From: Candidatus Falkowella caecavicola
GTDB taxonomy: Bacteria > Bacillota > Clostridia > Oscillospirales > Ruminococcaceae
Length of the DNA: 64,000 nucleotides
NCBI GenBank assembly: GCA_904420125.1
Contig: CAJFUK010000049.1
Location: 1-64,000, forward strand
Direction of reading: 5' to 3'
Under the pieces are notes generated by a model. It saw only the letters and a list, made by a program, of their open reading frames with translations. It was not told the origin of the DNA and did no database searches. Both the position numbers and the translations under genes were made by a program. Below, piece after piece: positions 25,991-34,527 of this stretch. Position 1 is the stretch's first letter; every line of letters starts with the position of its first letter.

Positions 25991-27664
25991 ATGGAACAGG
26001 AAGATCGCTTTTTTAATCCGCTTCTGCAAGGGGATAGCGGTGCGCTCAAACGCGCGCTTTACAAATCCATGGGGTTTACGGATCATCAGCTGAAAAAGCC
26101 GCTGATCGCTGTTGTGAACTCGTATACCAATGCAACGCCCGGACATTTCCATCTGGATACGCTCTGCGAGCAGGTACAGAAAGGGATTGTTTCCGCTGGA
26201 GGTACTGCGATGGTTTTCAGTACCATCGCGCCCTGTGACGGGATTGCCGAAGGGCATACCGGGATGCGGTATATTTTGCCGGCGCGGGACCTGATCGCTT
26301 CTTCCGTGGAGGTGATGGTCAGGGCGCACCGGTTTGACGGAATGGTACTGCTTGGCTCCTGTGATAAAATCGTACCGGGGATACTGATCGCCATGGCCCG
26401 GCTGGACATACCGGCTGTTTTTCTCAACGGCGGCCCGATGCTGCCAGCTTCTTATCAGGGAAAGGATTACGACGGAAATATTGTCACAGAAGCGATTGGC
26501 TGGAAGCAGCAGGGAAAAATTGATGCGGCGGAGTTCCGGCGGATTGAAGATCTGGCAGAACCCTGCGCAGGTTCCTGTGCCATGCTGGGGACGGCAAACA
26601 CCATGGGCTGTCTGGCCGAGGCAATGGGCCTGTCCCTGCCGGGCAGCGCGACGATTCCGGCTATCCTTGCCGCCCGGCAGCGTGCGGCTTTTGAAACCGG
26701 AGAAGCAGTGATGGAACTGGTGCGCCGCGGGATCACAGCCCGGCAGATTCTGACGCAGGAGGCAATCGAAAACGCGATCTCTGTCTTGATGGCAATGGGC
26801 GGATCGACCAATGCCATTATGCATTTACAGGCGATTGCCTATGAGGCGGGGCTGGGAATGCTGCCGCTTTCCCTGTTTGACCGGTTCAGCCAAAAGATCC
26901 CGCAGATTGCTTCCGTTTATCCTGCATCTGCTTATGATATGGTGGATTTTTATGAAGCGGGCGGTATTCCTGCAGTGATGAAGGAGCTGCTTGTGCTGCT
27001 GCATGAAGACGTCATCACCGTTACGGGGAAAACATTGCAGGAAAACCTGTCCGTATTTCCGTATTCCTCCCGACGGGAGGTGATCCGCACCATCGGGGAT
27101 CCTTTTTCGGCGCAGGGAGGCGTTGCGGTGTTAACCGGTAATTTAGCGCCACTGGGCGCAGTGGTTAAACCGGCTGCGATTCCCGAACCCCTGATGGACT
27201 GGATCGGTCCTGCCCAGATTTTTAATGATGAACAGGAAGCGGTTGAAAAAATTCTCGCCGGCCAGGTACGTCCGGGAACAGTTCTGGTTCTTCGCTATGA
27301 GGGACCGAAGGGGGGACCCGGAATGCCCGAAATGTATCGCCCGATGAAGGTGTTGGAAGGCATGGGACTGTCCGATTCCTGCGCGCTGATCACCGATGGC
27401 CGCTTTTCCGGTTCCAACCGCGGCTGTTTTGTTGGCCATATTTCTCCCGAGGCCTATGAAGGCGGCCCGCTTGGGCTGGTTCGGGATGGGGACAGAATCC
27501 GAATTGATGTCCCCAACAGAAAATTGGAATTATTGGTATCGGAAACGGAGTTGGCACAGCGCCGGGTGGGATGGAAACCGGTCGAAAAAATTCTGGAGCC
27601 GGGATATCTCAACACCTACCGGAGGCTCAGCCGGTCGGCAGCAGAAGGCGCGGTTGTAGAATAG
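25991..27664 (+). CDS. IlvD/EDD-family dehydratase, likely for a sugar acid
   Basis: Fe-S dehydratase of 557 residues. It is of the E. coli IlvD type, with NSYTNATPGHFHLD, DGIAEGHTGM, the cluster cysteines in GSCDKIVPG (Cys124) and PCAGSC (Cys192, Cys196), and GGSTNAIMHL. The C-terminal half has DGRFSGSNRG with the usual active-site residues. True branched-chain DHAD cannot be excluded by motifs, but the neighbours (SDR, RraA-like, glycosidase, transporter) and lack of other ilv genes point to an aldonate dehydratase giving a 2-keto-3-deoxy acid. Confidence 0.85.
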   Translation: MEQEDRFFNPLLQGDSGALKRALYKSMGFTDHQLKKPLIAVVNSYTNATPGHFHLDTLCEQVQKGIVSAGGTAMVFSTIAPCDGIAEGHTGMRYILPARDLIASSVEVMVRAHRFDGMVLLGSCDKIVPGILIAMARLDIPAVFLNGGPMLPASYQGKDYDGNIVTEAIGWKQQGKIDAAEFRRIEDLAEPCAGSCAMLGTANTMGCLAEAMGLSLPGSATIPAILAARQRAAFETGEAVMELVRRGITARQILTQEAIENAISVLMAMGGSTNAIMHLQAIAYEAGLGMLPLSLFDRFSQKIPQIASVYPASAYDMVDFYEAGGIPAVMKELLVLLHEDVITVTGKTLQENLSVFPYSSRREVIRTIGDPFSAQGGVAVLTGNLAPLGAVVKPAAIPEPLMDWIGPAQIFNDEQEAVEKILAGQVRPGTVLVLRYEGPKGGPGMPEMYRPMKVLEGMGLSDSCALITDGRFSGSNRGCFVGHISPEAYEGGPLGLVRDGDRIRIDVPNRKLELLVSETELAQRRVGWKPVEKILEPGYLNTYRRLSRSAAEGAVVE

Positions 27665-27679
27665 GAAAGGCGGAAAAGC

Positions 27680-28366
27680 ATGCTTACATGGAAAGATGAC
27701 AGAGAACTGTTTCAGATCATTCGCCGGCATTTGTATTCGGCTGTGGTCGGGGATATTTTGGATAAGATGGGTTACACCCATCAGTTTTTGCCGGCCAGAA
27801 TCCAGCCGCTGCGGCCGGATATGATCCTGGCCGGCCGGGCAATGCCGGCGCTGGAAGCCGATGCAGTCGGCGGGCAGGGTCGGCATAACGAGGTGCTGAA
27901 AAAATCCTTTGGGTTGATGCTGGAAGCGCTCGACGATTTAAAAGAAGATGAAATCTATATCTGTACAGGCGCCTCCCCGACCTATGCGCTTTGGGGGGAG
28001 CTGATGTGCACCCGCGCAAAAATGTTGGGCGCTGCGGGCGCTGTCATGAACGGATATTCCAGGGACACAAAAGGAATTCTGGAACTGGATTTCCCTGTGT
28101 TTTCCTACGGGCGGTATGCCCAGGACCAGGCGCCGCGGGGGATGGTTGTCGATTATCGGGTGCCGATTGAAATTGAAGGGGTCCGGATCCGGCCGGGAGA
28201 TATTCTGGTCGGAGATTGCGACGGGGTTGTCGCTGTCCCGCAGGAAGCGGAAACAGAGGTGATTCGGCAGGCCTATGAAAAGGCAATGGGGGAAAATCTC
28301 GTGCGTAAGGCTATTCAGCAGGGCATGAGCGCCAGGGAAGCCTTTGAAAAATATGGGATTATGTAA
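27680..28366 (+). CDS. RraA-family protein, probable 2-oxo acid aldolase/decarboxylase
   Basis: 228 residues of the RraA/HMG-aldolase fold. Visible marks are SAVVGDILDKMGY near the start, GAVMNGYSRD (the Arg-Asp pair that binds substrate and metal in the aldolases) near residue 120, and GDCDGVVAVPQ near 178. Family members cleave 4-hydroxy-4-methyl-2-oxoglutarate or decarboxylate oxaloacetate; E. coli RraA lost catalysis and inhibits RNase E. Directly downstream of the dehydratase (15 bp), it is well placed to cleave the keto-acid product. That role is inferred. Confidence 0.8.
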   Translation: MLTWKDDRELFQIIRRHLYSAVVGDILDKMGYTHQFLPARIQPLRPDMILAGRAMPALEADAVGGQGRHNEVLKKSFGLMLEALDDLKEDEIYICTGASPTYALWGELMCTRAKMLGAAGAVMNGYSRDTKGILELDFPVFSYGRYAQDQAPRGMVVDYRVPIEIEGVRIRPGDILVGDCDGVVAVPQEAETEVIRQAYEKAMGENLVRKAIQQGMSAREAFEKYGIM

Positions 28367-28383
28367 TGCGAGGGGGAAAAACA

Positions 28384-31300
28384 ATGTCTGTTTTTGACCA
28401 TATTTCCGCAGAATCTGCTGGTATTTCTATATGGGAAGCGGAGGGACAGGTTGTTCTCTATAACCGGTATGCAGCGGTGGCTGTGAACCTGACGGATGGG
28501 ACCTATGCGGCATGTCGCCTGTCCGACCGGCAGGTGATTGTACAGCAGGCGAGCTTTTCCGTCAACGATTACTCCTCCACACGGGACGGAGGCTGTTGCA
28601 GCTATACGGCGGAAGGCTTTTCCGACGAATTGGGAGAGGGACAAAGAGTCCGGGTAAAGGCGGAAAAGGAAGGAGAGCCGACCCTGTTTTTGACCATCGG
28701 TCTGTATGAGGACAGCGGACGGATTGTGCTCTGTACCGGGCTGCAAAATACAATGGACCGGGCAATACAGGTACGGGAGATGAAGCCTTTGGACGGTCGG
28801 GCATATGCCGGATGGCATCCTGAACATCTCAGCATGCTCGATGGCAACGGAGGCGCTTTTGAAACCAGGGTACTGCATGAAGGAGAACTTTGCAGCCGCA
28901 ACAACGGACTGCTGGCCTTTACAGAGAAAGGACAGACCCGCGCACTGGTGCTGGGCGGGCTTTCCTATGAGGATTTTGCCAAATATGTAAAGATTCTGCC
29001 GGAAGAGGACGGAGCAAAACTGTCTCTGTATGCGGAAGATCCCTATGGGCGGCTGACCGATCCGGGCAGCCTGTATTTTCCGGAAAAAGACCGGTATTAT
29101 CTGGATTTTACAACGGATGATCCGTTTGCTGCGCTGGAAGTATATGCGCGGGCGCTGCGTTTGGCGCAGCATGCCGTGCCAAACGCCTATCATTTTCCAA
29201 GCGTCTGTATGTGGTATGCGGAATTTTACGATATGCTCAACCACAGCAAGGAGAAGATCAATACATCCGCCGGTGCGGTGGAGCAAATGCGGAAAATTGC
29301 ACAGACAGGGTTTCTGAAATATTCTCCGGTGGCTGTTCGGCTGGTGCCCGACTATTACGGACTGGAACATCGCGGTGGAAATCTCCAGCAGGGTTGGTGG
29401 GATGACGCTCACTGGCAAAAATACCAGGATCCGGTGGAGGGAAACGGAAAATATGTTCCACCCTATGAGACAACGGAAAAATGGGCCGGTGCGGTGACAG
29501 AGCTGGGCGGCATTCCGTTAAGCTATTTACAAACCAGCGTGATCTCTCAGGACTATGCAGAGGCTCTTCCTGAACATACCCTTTTCAACGCAGGGAATTA
29601 CCGGGAAAATGAGTGGCTGAACGGTTCCTATTCTCCGGAGGTTGGCTATGATTTTACAGATCCGGGCTTTGAGGAGCATCTGCGGACAGTTTACAGCCAT
29701 TTGTGGCAGGCGGGGCTGCGGGGACTGATGTTTGATTATCCCGGAACCGCCTGGGATGTGCAGGGCGGTTTTGAAGATCCGCATGCGACGACAGCCCGCA
29801 ATTACCGGAATGTTTTCCGGATTGCCAAAGAGAATCTGGGACCGGACAGCTGGATCGATGAGCGAGGATTTGAAACGGGACTGGATCTTACACTGGGCTA
29901 TGTGGATTCCCAGCGGACCGAGGACGATACTGCCGACATGCCGCCCGAAATGGTGGCCCGGTGCGGTCTGCGCTGGTATAAAAACCGCGTGGTCACCAAT
30001 TATGATATGGACAGCAAAGACCTGATGCGCGCCCAGTCTTTGGATGAACTGCGTACATTAGTGACCATGGCCTATGTGGTATCAGGCCGTCTTTTGCTGG
30101 CAAACGGGTTTGAAAATCTGGATACGGATACCCGTTATGTTCTGTCCCGTACATACCCTCAGCACGCATTTCCCCAGAGTTTCCGGCCGGTTGACGCATT
30201 TGTGCGGGACGGCGCGCCCGAAGTATATGCGCTGCCTGTGCCGGATGGCCGGGTCATCGTTGTTTTTTACAACGGAGACCGGCAGCATGGGAAAACGGTT
30301 TCCGTGCCGCTGTCCGCGCCTTTATATGAAGGCGGGCTGGAGCTGGATCCGGCAGCGACATATGAGGTATATGATTTCTGGAACGACCGGTATGTGGGCA
30401 GGATTGCAGGAAACGCTGCCCTTGCACAGCATCTGCGTAAGGGGGAGAGCCGGGTATTTTCTCTTTGCCGTGCAGCGGAACAGCCGCTGTTTTTGTCGGA
30501 CAATCGCCATATTTTACAGGGTGTGGTCGAGACAAGGAACCTGGAATGGAAGGACGGATGTCTGTCCGGTATGTCCGACCTTGTGGCAGAGGAAGATTTT
30601 GTATTGACGGTCAAACTGCCGGATGGGAAACATTACACCGCTCAGCTCGATGCGGAAGGATGCAGCTGCCAGGTACAATGGAACCGGTTTGATCAGATCA
30701 TCCGGGCAGTGCTGGTCAGCAGAGAGAACCGGACGGTACGCTGGCAGCTGCGCCTACAGGAAGAGCAGGATTCGGAGCCTCCGGTACCGTTGGAACAGAA
30801 CTGCCTGTTGCAGGCTATGTATGATACGGAAAACTATGGGGTCATCCTGCGCTGGAGGGGACAGCCGGGCTGCCGGTATCAGGTGCATAAATCCAGTCAG
30901 CCAGGTTTTACGCCATCCCCCCTGACATGGATCGGAGAAACGGCGGAGAATCAATATACAGACTACCAGGCTGACAATGGCCGGCTTCATTATTACCGGC
31001 TGGTGATACAGAATACGCATGGGCAGGCGGTTTATTCCTGTGAGGCATCCTGCAGGGTGGACTTCATCAATCCGGTCCTTGTACAAGAGCCGGATCGGGT
31101 GACCGGGGGACAATGGGTTGGGCATTACGGACGGTCCGGTTATTCCCTCCGCGGCTTTCGAAATACCGGCCATTTGGAGCGACTTCCGGATTATATCGAA
31201 AAGATTGAATGCACAGGTACGGTAAAATATTTGCAGGCAGAGGGGCTGGAAACAGTCCTGCTCTCTGCGCCGGACGGGCGGCCGGAAACAGGGGCGGGAT

Positions 31301-31629
31301 ATGATTCCAGCACGGGAATCCTTCAGTATACCATTCATGCAAAAGATCATGCGCTACATCGGATGACGCTGTATATGGCAGATTATCCGCAAAGCGGGTT
31401 CGGGATCATCTGTAAAGACCGCCGGATGGCCGTTGATATTAAAACCCCGGCTGGACAGATTTTTGCAGAACAGATTTCCGTGGAGGACTTTAAACAGGGG
31501 ATGTATCTCTCCTTTACCTATCAGGGCTCTGTCACGTTGACGATTCATAATCAAATCACTTTGGGCCTTTGCGATGCGGTCTGCTCCGGTATCTTTTTTG
31601 ATGAGCCGGATGCGGCAGACGGACAATAA
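28384..31629 (+). CDS. Large cytoplasmic glycoside hydrolase, clan GH-D-like (GH36/GH27 relative)
   Basis: 1081 residues without a signal peptide. An N-terminal beta-supersandwich (about 1-260) precedes a TIM-barrel region with VPDYYGLEHRG, QGWWDDAHW, YDFTDPGFEEHL, GLMFDYPGTAW, GYVDSQRTEDDT and YNM-like NYDMDSKDL segments. These resemble alpha-galactosidase-like proteins. Next come a beta domain (about 600-790), a fibronectin-III-like domain (about 800-880) and a galactose-binding-like domain opening GQWVGHYGRSGY. The start at 28384 follows GAGGGGG; the upstream ATG at 28366 overlaps the previous stop and is unlikely. It probably releases the operon's sugar from an imported oligosaccharide. 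Exact CAZy family is uncertain. Confidence 0.7.
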   Translation: MSVFDHISAESAGISIWEAEGQVVLYNRYAAVAVNLTDGTYAACRLSDRQVIVQQASFSVNDYSSTRDGGCCSYTAEGFSDELGEGQRVRVKAEKEGEPTLFLTIGLYEDSGRIVLCTGLQNTMDRAIQVREMKPLDGRAYAGWHPEHLSMLDGNGGAFETRVLHEGELCSRNNGLLAFTEKGQTRALVLGGLSYEDFAKYVKILPEEDGAKLSLYAEDPYGRLTDPGSLYFPEKDRYYLDFTTDDPFAALEVYARALRLAQHAVPNAYHFPSVCMWYAEFYDMLNHSKEKINTSAGAVEQMRKIAQTGFLKYSPVAVRLVPDYYGLEHRGGNLQQGWWDDAHWQKYQDPVEGNGKYVPPYETTEKWAGAVTELGGIPLSYLQTSVISQDYAEALPEHTLFNAGNYRENEWLNGSYSPEVGYDFTDPGFEEHLRTVYSHLWQAGLRGLMFDYPGTAWDVQGGFEDPHATTARNYRNVFRIAKENLGPDSWIDERGFETGLDLTLGYVDSQRTEDDTADMPPEMVARCGLRWYKNRVVTNYDMDSKDLMRAQSLDELRTLVTMAYVVSGRLLLANGFENLDTDTRYVLSRTYPQHAFPQSFRPVDAFVRDGAPEVYALPVPDGRVIVVFYNGDRQHGKTVSVPLSAPLYEGGLELDPAATYEVYDFWNDRYVGRIAGNAALAQHLRKGESRVFSLCRAAEQPLFLSDNRHILQGVVETRNLEWKDGCLSGMSDLVAEEDFVLTVKLPDGKHYTAQLDAEGCSCQVQWNRFDQIIRAVLVSRENRTVRWQLRLQEEQDSEPPVPLEQNCLLQAMYDTENYGVILRWRGQPGCRYQVHKSSQPGFTPSPLTWIGETAENQYTDYQADNGRLHYYRLVIQNTHGQAVYSCEASCRVDFINPVLVQEPDRVTGGQWVGHYGRSGYSLRGFRNTGHLERLPDYIEKIECTGTVKYLQAEGLETVLLSAPDGRPETGAGYDSSTGILQYTIHAKDHALHRMTLYMADYPQSGFGIICKDRRMAVDIKTPAGQIFAEQISVEDFKQGMYLSFTYQGSVTLTIHNQITLGLCDAVCSGIFFDEPDAADGQ

Positions 31630-31645
31630 AAGGAGAGTGAGATCT

Positions 31646-32062
31646 ATGTGGGCTGTTTATGCACTTTTGTCGGCTCTCTTTGCCTCTCTGACAGCGATTC
31701 TGGCTAAAATCGGAATGGATGGGATCCCTTCTAATCTGGCCACAGCGATCCGTACCATCGTGGTGTTGGTCATGGCATGGCTGGTGGTGCTGGTGGCCGG
31801 CCAGCACCGGCAGATTGGTCAGCTGACCGGCAGAAATTTTGCATTTCTGATCCTGTCCGGCATTACCACCGGTTTGTCCTGGCTTTTTTATTTCCATGCG
31901 CTTCAGACAGGGGATGCCTCCAAGGTGGTGCCGATTGATAAATTCAGCGTGGTGCTGACCATGATTTTGGCTTTTATCTTTTTAAAGGAACAGGCGGATA
32001 TCAAAACCATCGTTGGCGGACTGCTCATTACGGCTGGAACTTTTGTCATGATTTTAAAATAG
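31646..32062 (+). CDS. Small EamA/DMT-superfamily transporter
   Basis: 138-residue membrane protein with about five TM helices, half the length of ordinary EamA carriers, so it probably works as a dimer. It begins MWAVYALLSALFASLTAILAK and ends with GGLLITAGTFVMIL, and has the EamA motif VVPIDKFSVVLTMILAF. GGAGAG lies eight bases before the ATG at 31646. Last gene of the operon, 16 bp after the glycosidase. It may move a substrate or product of the pathway. Confidence 0.85.
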   Translation: MWAVYALLSALFASLTAILAKIGMDGIPSNLATAIRTIVVLVMAWLVVLVAGQHRQIGQLTGRNFAFLILSGITTGLSWLFYFHALQTGDASKVVPIDKFSVVLTMILAFIFLKEQADIKTIVGGLLITAGTFVMILK

Positions 32063-32237
32063 GCACGGAGAACAGAGAAGCCTCAACACAGCGTCTCCAG
32101 GCCGGGCTTCGGTACCTGGTGCATCCAGTGTATATTCCTGGATGGATTTTATGATAATAGGAATGGAAGCGAACAAAGCCTGACACGCAGAGAGACAACA
32201 GGCGGGATAAATATCAGAAAGGTCGATTGAAATAAAC

Positions 32238-33614
32238 ATGTATGATGTTGTGATTATCGGGGGCGGTATTGGAGGGATGATGTGCGCATACCGCATATTG
32301 GAGCACCGCCCGAATGCAAAGGTTGTCATTTTGGAAAAAGGCCATGATCTGGAACACAGGATTTGTCCTATTGTTGCGGGCAGGACAAAGACCTGTGTAC
32401 GCTGCTCTTCCTGTGCCATTATGGAGGGACTGGCTGGTGCGGGCGCTTTTTCAGATGGGAAATATATCATTTCGCATGAGTACGGCGGTTGGCTGCCCGA
32501 TTTCCTGCCGCAGGAGACAGTACTGAACTATATTGAACAGGCCGACAGGATTCTGGTTTCCTTTGGGGCGACAGAGGAACGGTTTGAGCCGGATAATGCG
32601 CTGAAACTCACCTGTCTGCAATATGATCTGCACATGCAGCAGGCGATTGTGAAGCACCTTGGGACAGATGCCAATTTTTCTACCATGCAGCATATGGCAA
32701 GAAGCCTGCAGGGACGCTGTGACATTTGGGTCCAAACAGAAGTCACCGATGTGGAGAAAGAGACCCATACAGTTCATTTCATCCGGGACGGAAAGGCACA
32801 GACGGTAACGGCGGATCAGATTGTATTTGCAGTCGGACGGGTCGGCAGCCGGTTTTTCAGCAAATGGTGCGCCGACAATCAGGTACCGATGCAGAACAAT
32901 CAGGTGGATATCGGCGTGCGGGTCGAACTGCCTGCGATCGTCTGGGAGGCTTTTTCCAAAAAAATTTATGAACCGAAAATCTGGTATCGCAGCAAAGCTT
33001 ATGGTGACACGACCCGTATGTTCTGTTTCAACGAGCGGGGACTTGTTGTCACCGAAAACACAAACGGGGTGCTGACAGTCAATGGACATGCCTATAAAGA
33101 TGCAGAGCGTAAAACAGAAAATTCCAATTTTGCGCTTCTCTCCACGATCCGTTTTACCAGTCCGTTTAAAGAGCCGATCGAATATGCACGCCATGTGGCT
33201 GCGCTGGCCAATCTGATCAGCGGCGGCAGTGTGCTGGTACAGCGGTTGGGTGATCTGGAACGGGGAAGACGGACAGATGAAAAGCGCTTGCAGCAGAGCA
33301 CCACACGTCCGACGCTTGCGGCGGTAGCAGGAGACCTTTCTCTGTGCCTGCCCAAACGCCAGCTTGACAATATCATCGAGACGCTGCACGCTCTGGATCA
33401 GGTAGCGCCTGGTACGGCGAATTATGATACGCTTCTTTATGGAATCGAATGTAAATATTACTCTGCCCGCCCGGAGACCGAGGATTTTGAGCTGTTGGGC
33501 TGCAAAGGTATTTTTGCGATTGGAGACGGCGCGGGATTTACCCGTTCCCTGTCTCAGGCCTCCGCACATGGCTTATATATTGCCGATAAAATCTGCCGGA
33601 AGATCAAAGGATAA
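32238..33614 (+). CDS. FAD-dependent oxidoreductase of the COG2509 type
   Basis: 458 residues. The N-terminal FAD-binding motif is VVIIGGGIGGMMCAYR, followed by ILEKG. Four cysteines, at 43, 53, 56 and 59 in a CVRCSSC setting, could bind an Fe-S centre, then comes GLAGAGAFSDGK. Near the C-terminus FAIGDGAGFTRSLSQASAHG is the second FAD contact. I recall this layout from uncharacterised COG2509 dehydrogenases; the substrate is not known. The AGAAAGG upstream is rather far from the ATG (about 17 bases), so translation may be modest. It starts 175 bp after the preceding operon, with no terminator seen. Confidence 0.8.
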   Translation: MYDVVIIGGGIGGMMCAYRILEHRPNAKVVILEKGHDLEHRICPIVAGRTKTCVRCSSCAIMEGLAGAGAFSDGKYIISHEYGGWLPDFLPQETVLNYIEQADRILVSFGATEERFEPDNALKLTCLQYDLHMQQAIVKHLGTDANFSTMQHMARSLQGRCDIWVQTEVTDVEKETHTVHFIRDGKAQTVTADQIVFAVGRVGSRFFSKWCADNQVPMQNNQVDIGVRVELPAIVWEAFSKKIYEPKIWYRSKAYGDTTRMFCFNERGLVVTENTNGVLTVNGHAYKDAERKTENSNFALLSTIRFTSPFKEPIEYARHVAALANLISGGSVLVQRLGDLERGRRTDEKRLQQSTTRPTLAAVAGDLSLCLPKRQLDNIIETLHALDQVAPGTANYDTLLYGIECKYYSARPETEDFELLGCKGIFAIGDGAGFTRSLSQASAHGLYIADKICRKIKG

Positions 33615-33847
33615 CGGTAACTGCGACGGCAAAAAAAGGGGGCCGAATCTGTTGGTTATCCAGACAGACCGGCCCCGCATTACAAATTTTTCACCGCCGC
33701 AAACGCAATCAAAACTGTGAAAACTGTAATGCCTTCCTAGTATCTGCGGGAGCAAAAAAAATACACATGGAAATTTTTTCAGGGTCATGCTGTTTTAAAC
33801 TTTCTTATTTCTTTGCTTCAGCCGGCAGATAAAATGGGAAAAAGTAC
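33615..33847. other. Intergenic stretch, possible weak terminator
   Basis: GGGGCCG (33639-33645) can pair with CGGCCCC (33670-33676) across a long loop, without an adjacent T run. No gene was recognised. Confidence 0.4.
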
Positions 33848-33876
33848 TTGCTTTTATCTAACGGATATGCTATACT
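33848..33876 (+). promoter_or_regulatory. Promoter of secG
   Basis: TTGCTT (33848-33853), 17 bp, TATACT (33871-33876) with an extended TGC. The leader to secG is about 125 nt. Confidence 0.7.
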
Positions 33877-34009
33877 TTAACAGTATTCGTGTTTATACCG
33901 TCATGAAGATATGCAGTTTGAGCGGATAGCAGAAATAACAGCGGAGAGACTGGTTTTTAAAAGGTTCTTTGCCGCAGTGATAAGAGTCAATCAATATGGA
34001 GGTTTCGGA

Positions 34010-34264
34010 ATGAGCGTTTGGGAATGGATTTCCGGTATTTTGTTACTGGTAACAGGTATCTTTTTAATTGTCGTTGTTATGTTGCAGGAGAGCAAACAGA
34101 ACGGTTTGTCAGGTTCGATCAGCGGCGGCAACACAGAGTCTTATATGGATCGGACCGGAGGAGGAAGAACCAAAGAGCAGATGCTCAAACGGCTGACAAA
34201 AATTGCGGCGATTGTCTTTTTTGTTTTAGTTTTAGCTGTTAATTTAGCTGTTTTATTCCAGTAA
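34010..34264 (+). CDS. secG: Preprotein translocase subunit SecG
   Basis: 84-residue inner membrane partner of SecYE. Two TM helices (SGILLLVTGIFLIVVVML and IAAIVFFVLVLAVNLAVL) flank the conserved loop LQESKQNGLSGSISGG. GGAGG lies seven bases before the ATG at 34010. Linked to rnr downstream as in many Firmicutes. Confidence 0.96.
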   Translation: MSVWEWISGILLLVTGIFLIVVVMLQESKQNGLSGSISGGNTESYMDRTGGGRTKEQMLKRLTKIAAIVFFVLVLAVNLAVLFQ

Positions 34265-34295
34265 AAAAAGCCCTGCATATGCAGGGCTTTTTTAT
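34264..34295. terminator. Terminator after secG
   Basis: GCCCTGCATATGCAGGGC (34270-34287) is a self-complementary stem bordered by A and T runs. Confidence 0.9.
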
Positions 34296-34527
34296 TGGAA
34301 TAAAACGCCTGGCTTCCGGCGGAAAACAGGTTGTCTGCGAAGGGAATCATCAAAATCCGGCGGCATACGATGGGGACTGTCAGGAACTTTCTGGGATGCC
34401 GGGTGATCCGGTTCAATCCAGGGCATGCTATAGTAAGGCAGCAGGCAAATCGACACGAACAACACACAACGAAAACCTGAAAATGGATCGTCTGGATGGA
34501 TTTACAGAAAATAAGGGAGACAGATGC

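Noticed and set aside
33877..34009. Possible structured RNA in the secG leader
   Set aside because: About 125 nt of leader, but no conserved riboswitch motif or stable hairpin was recognised.
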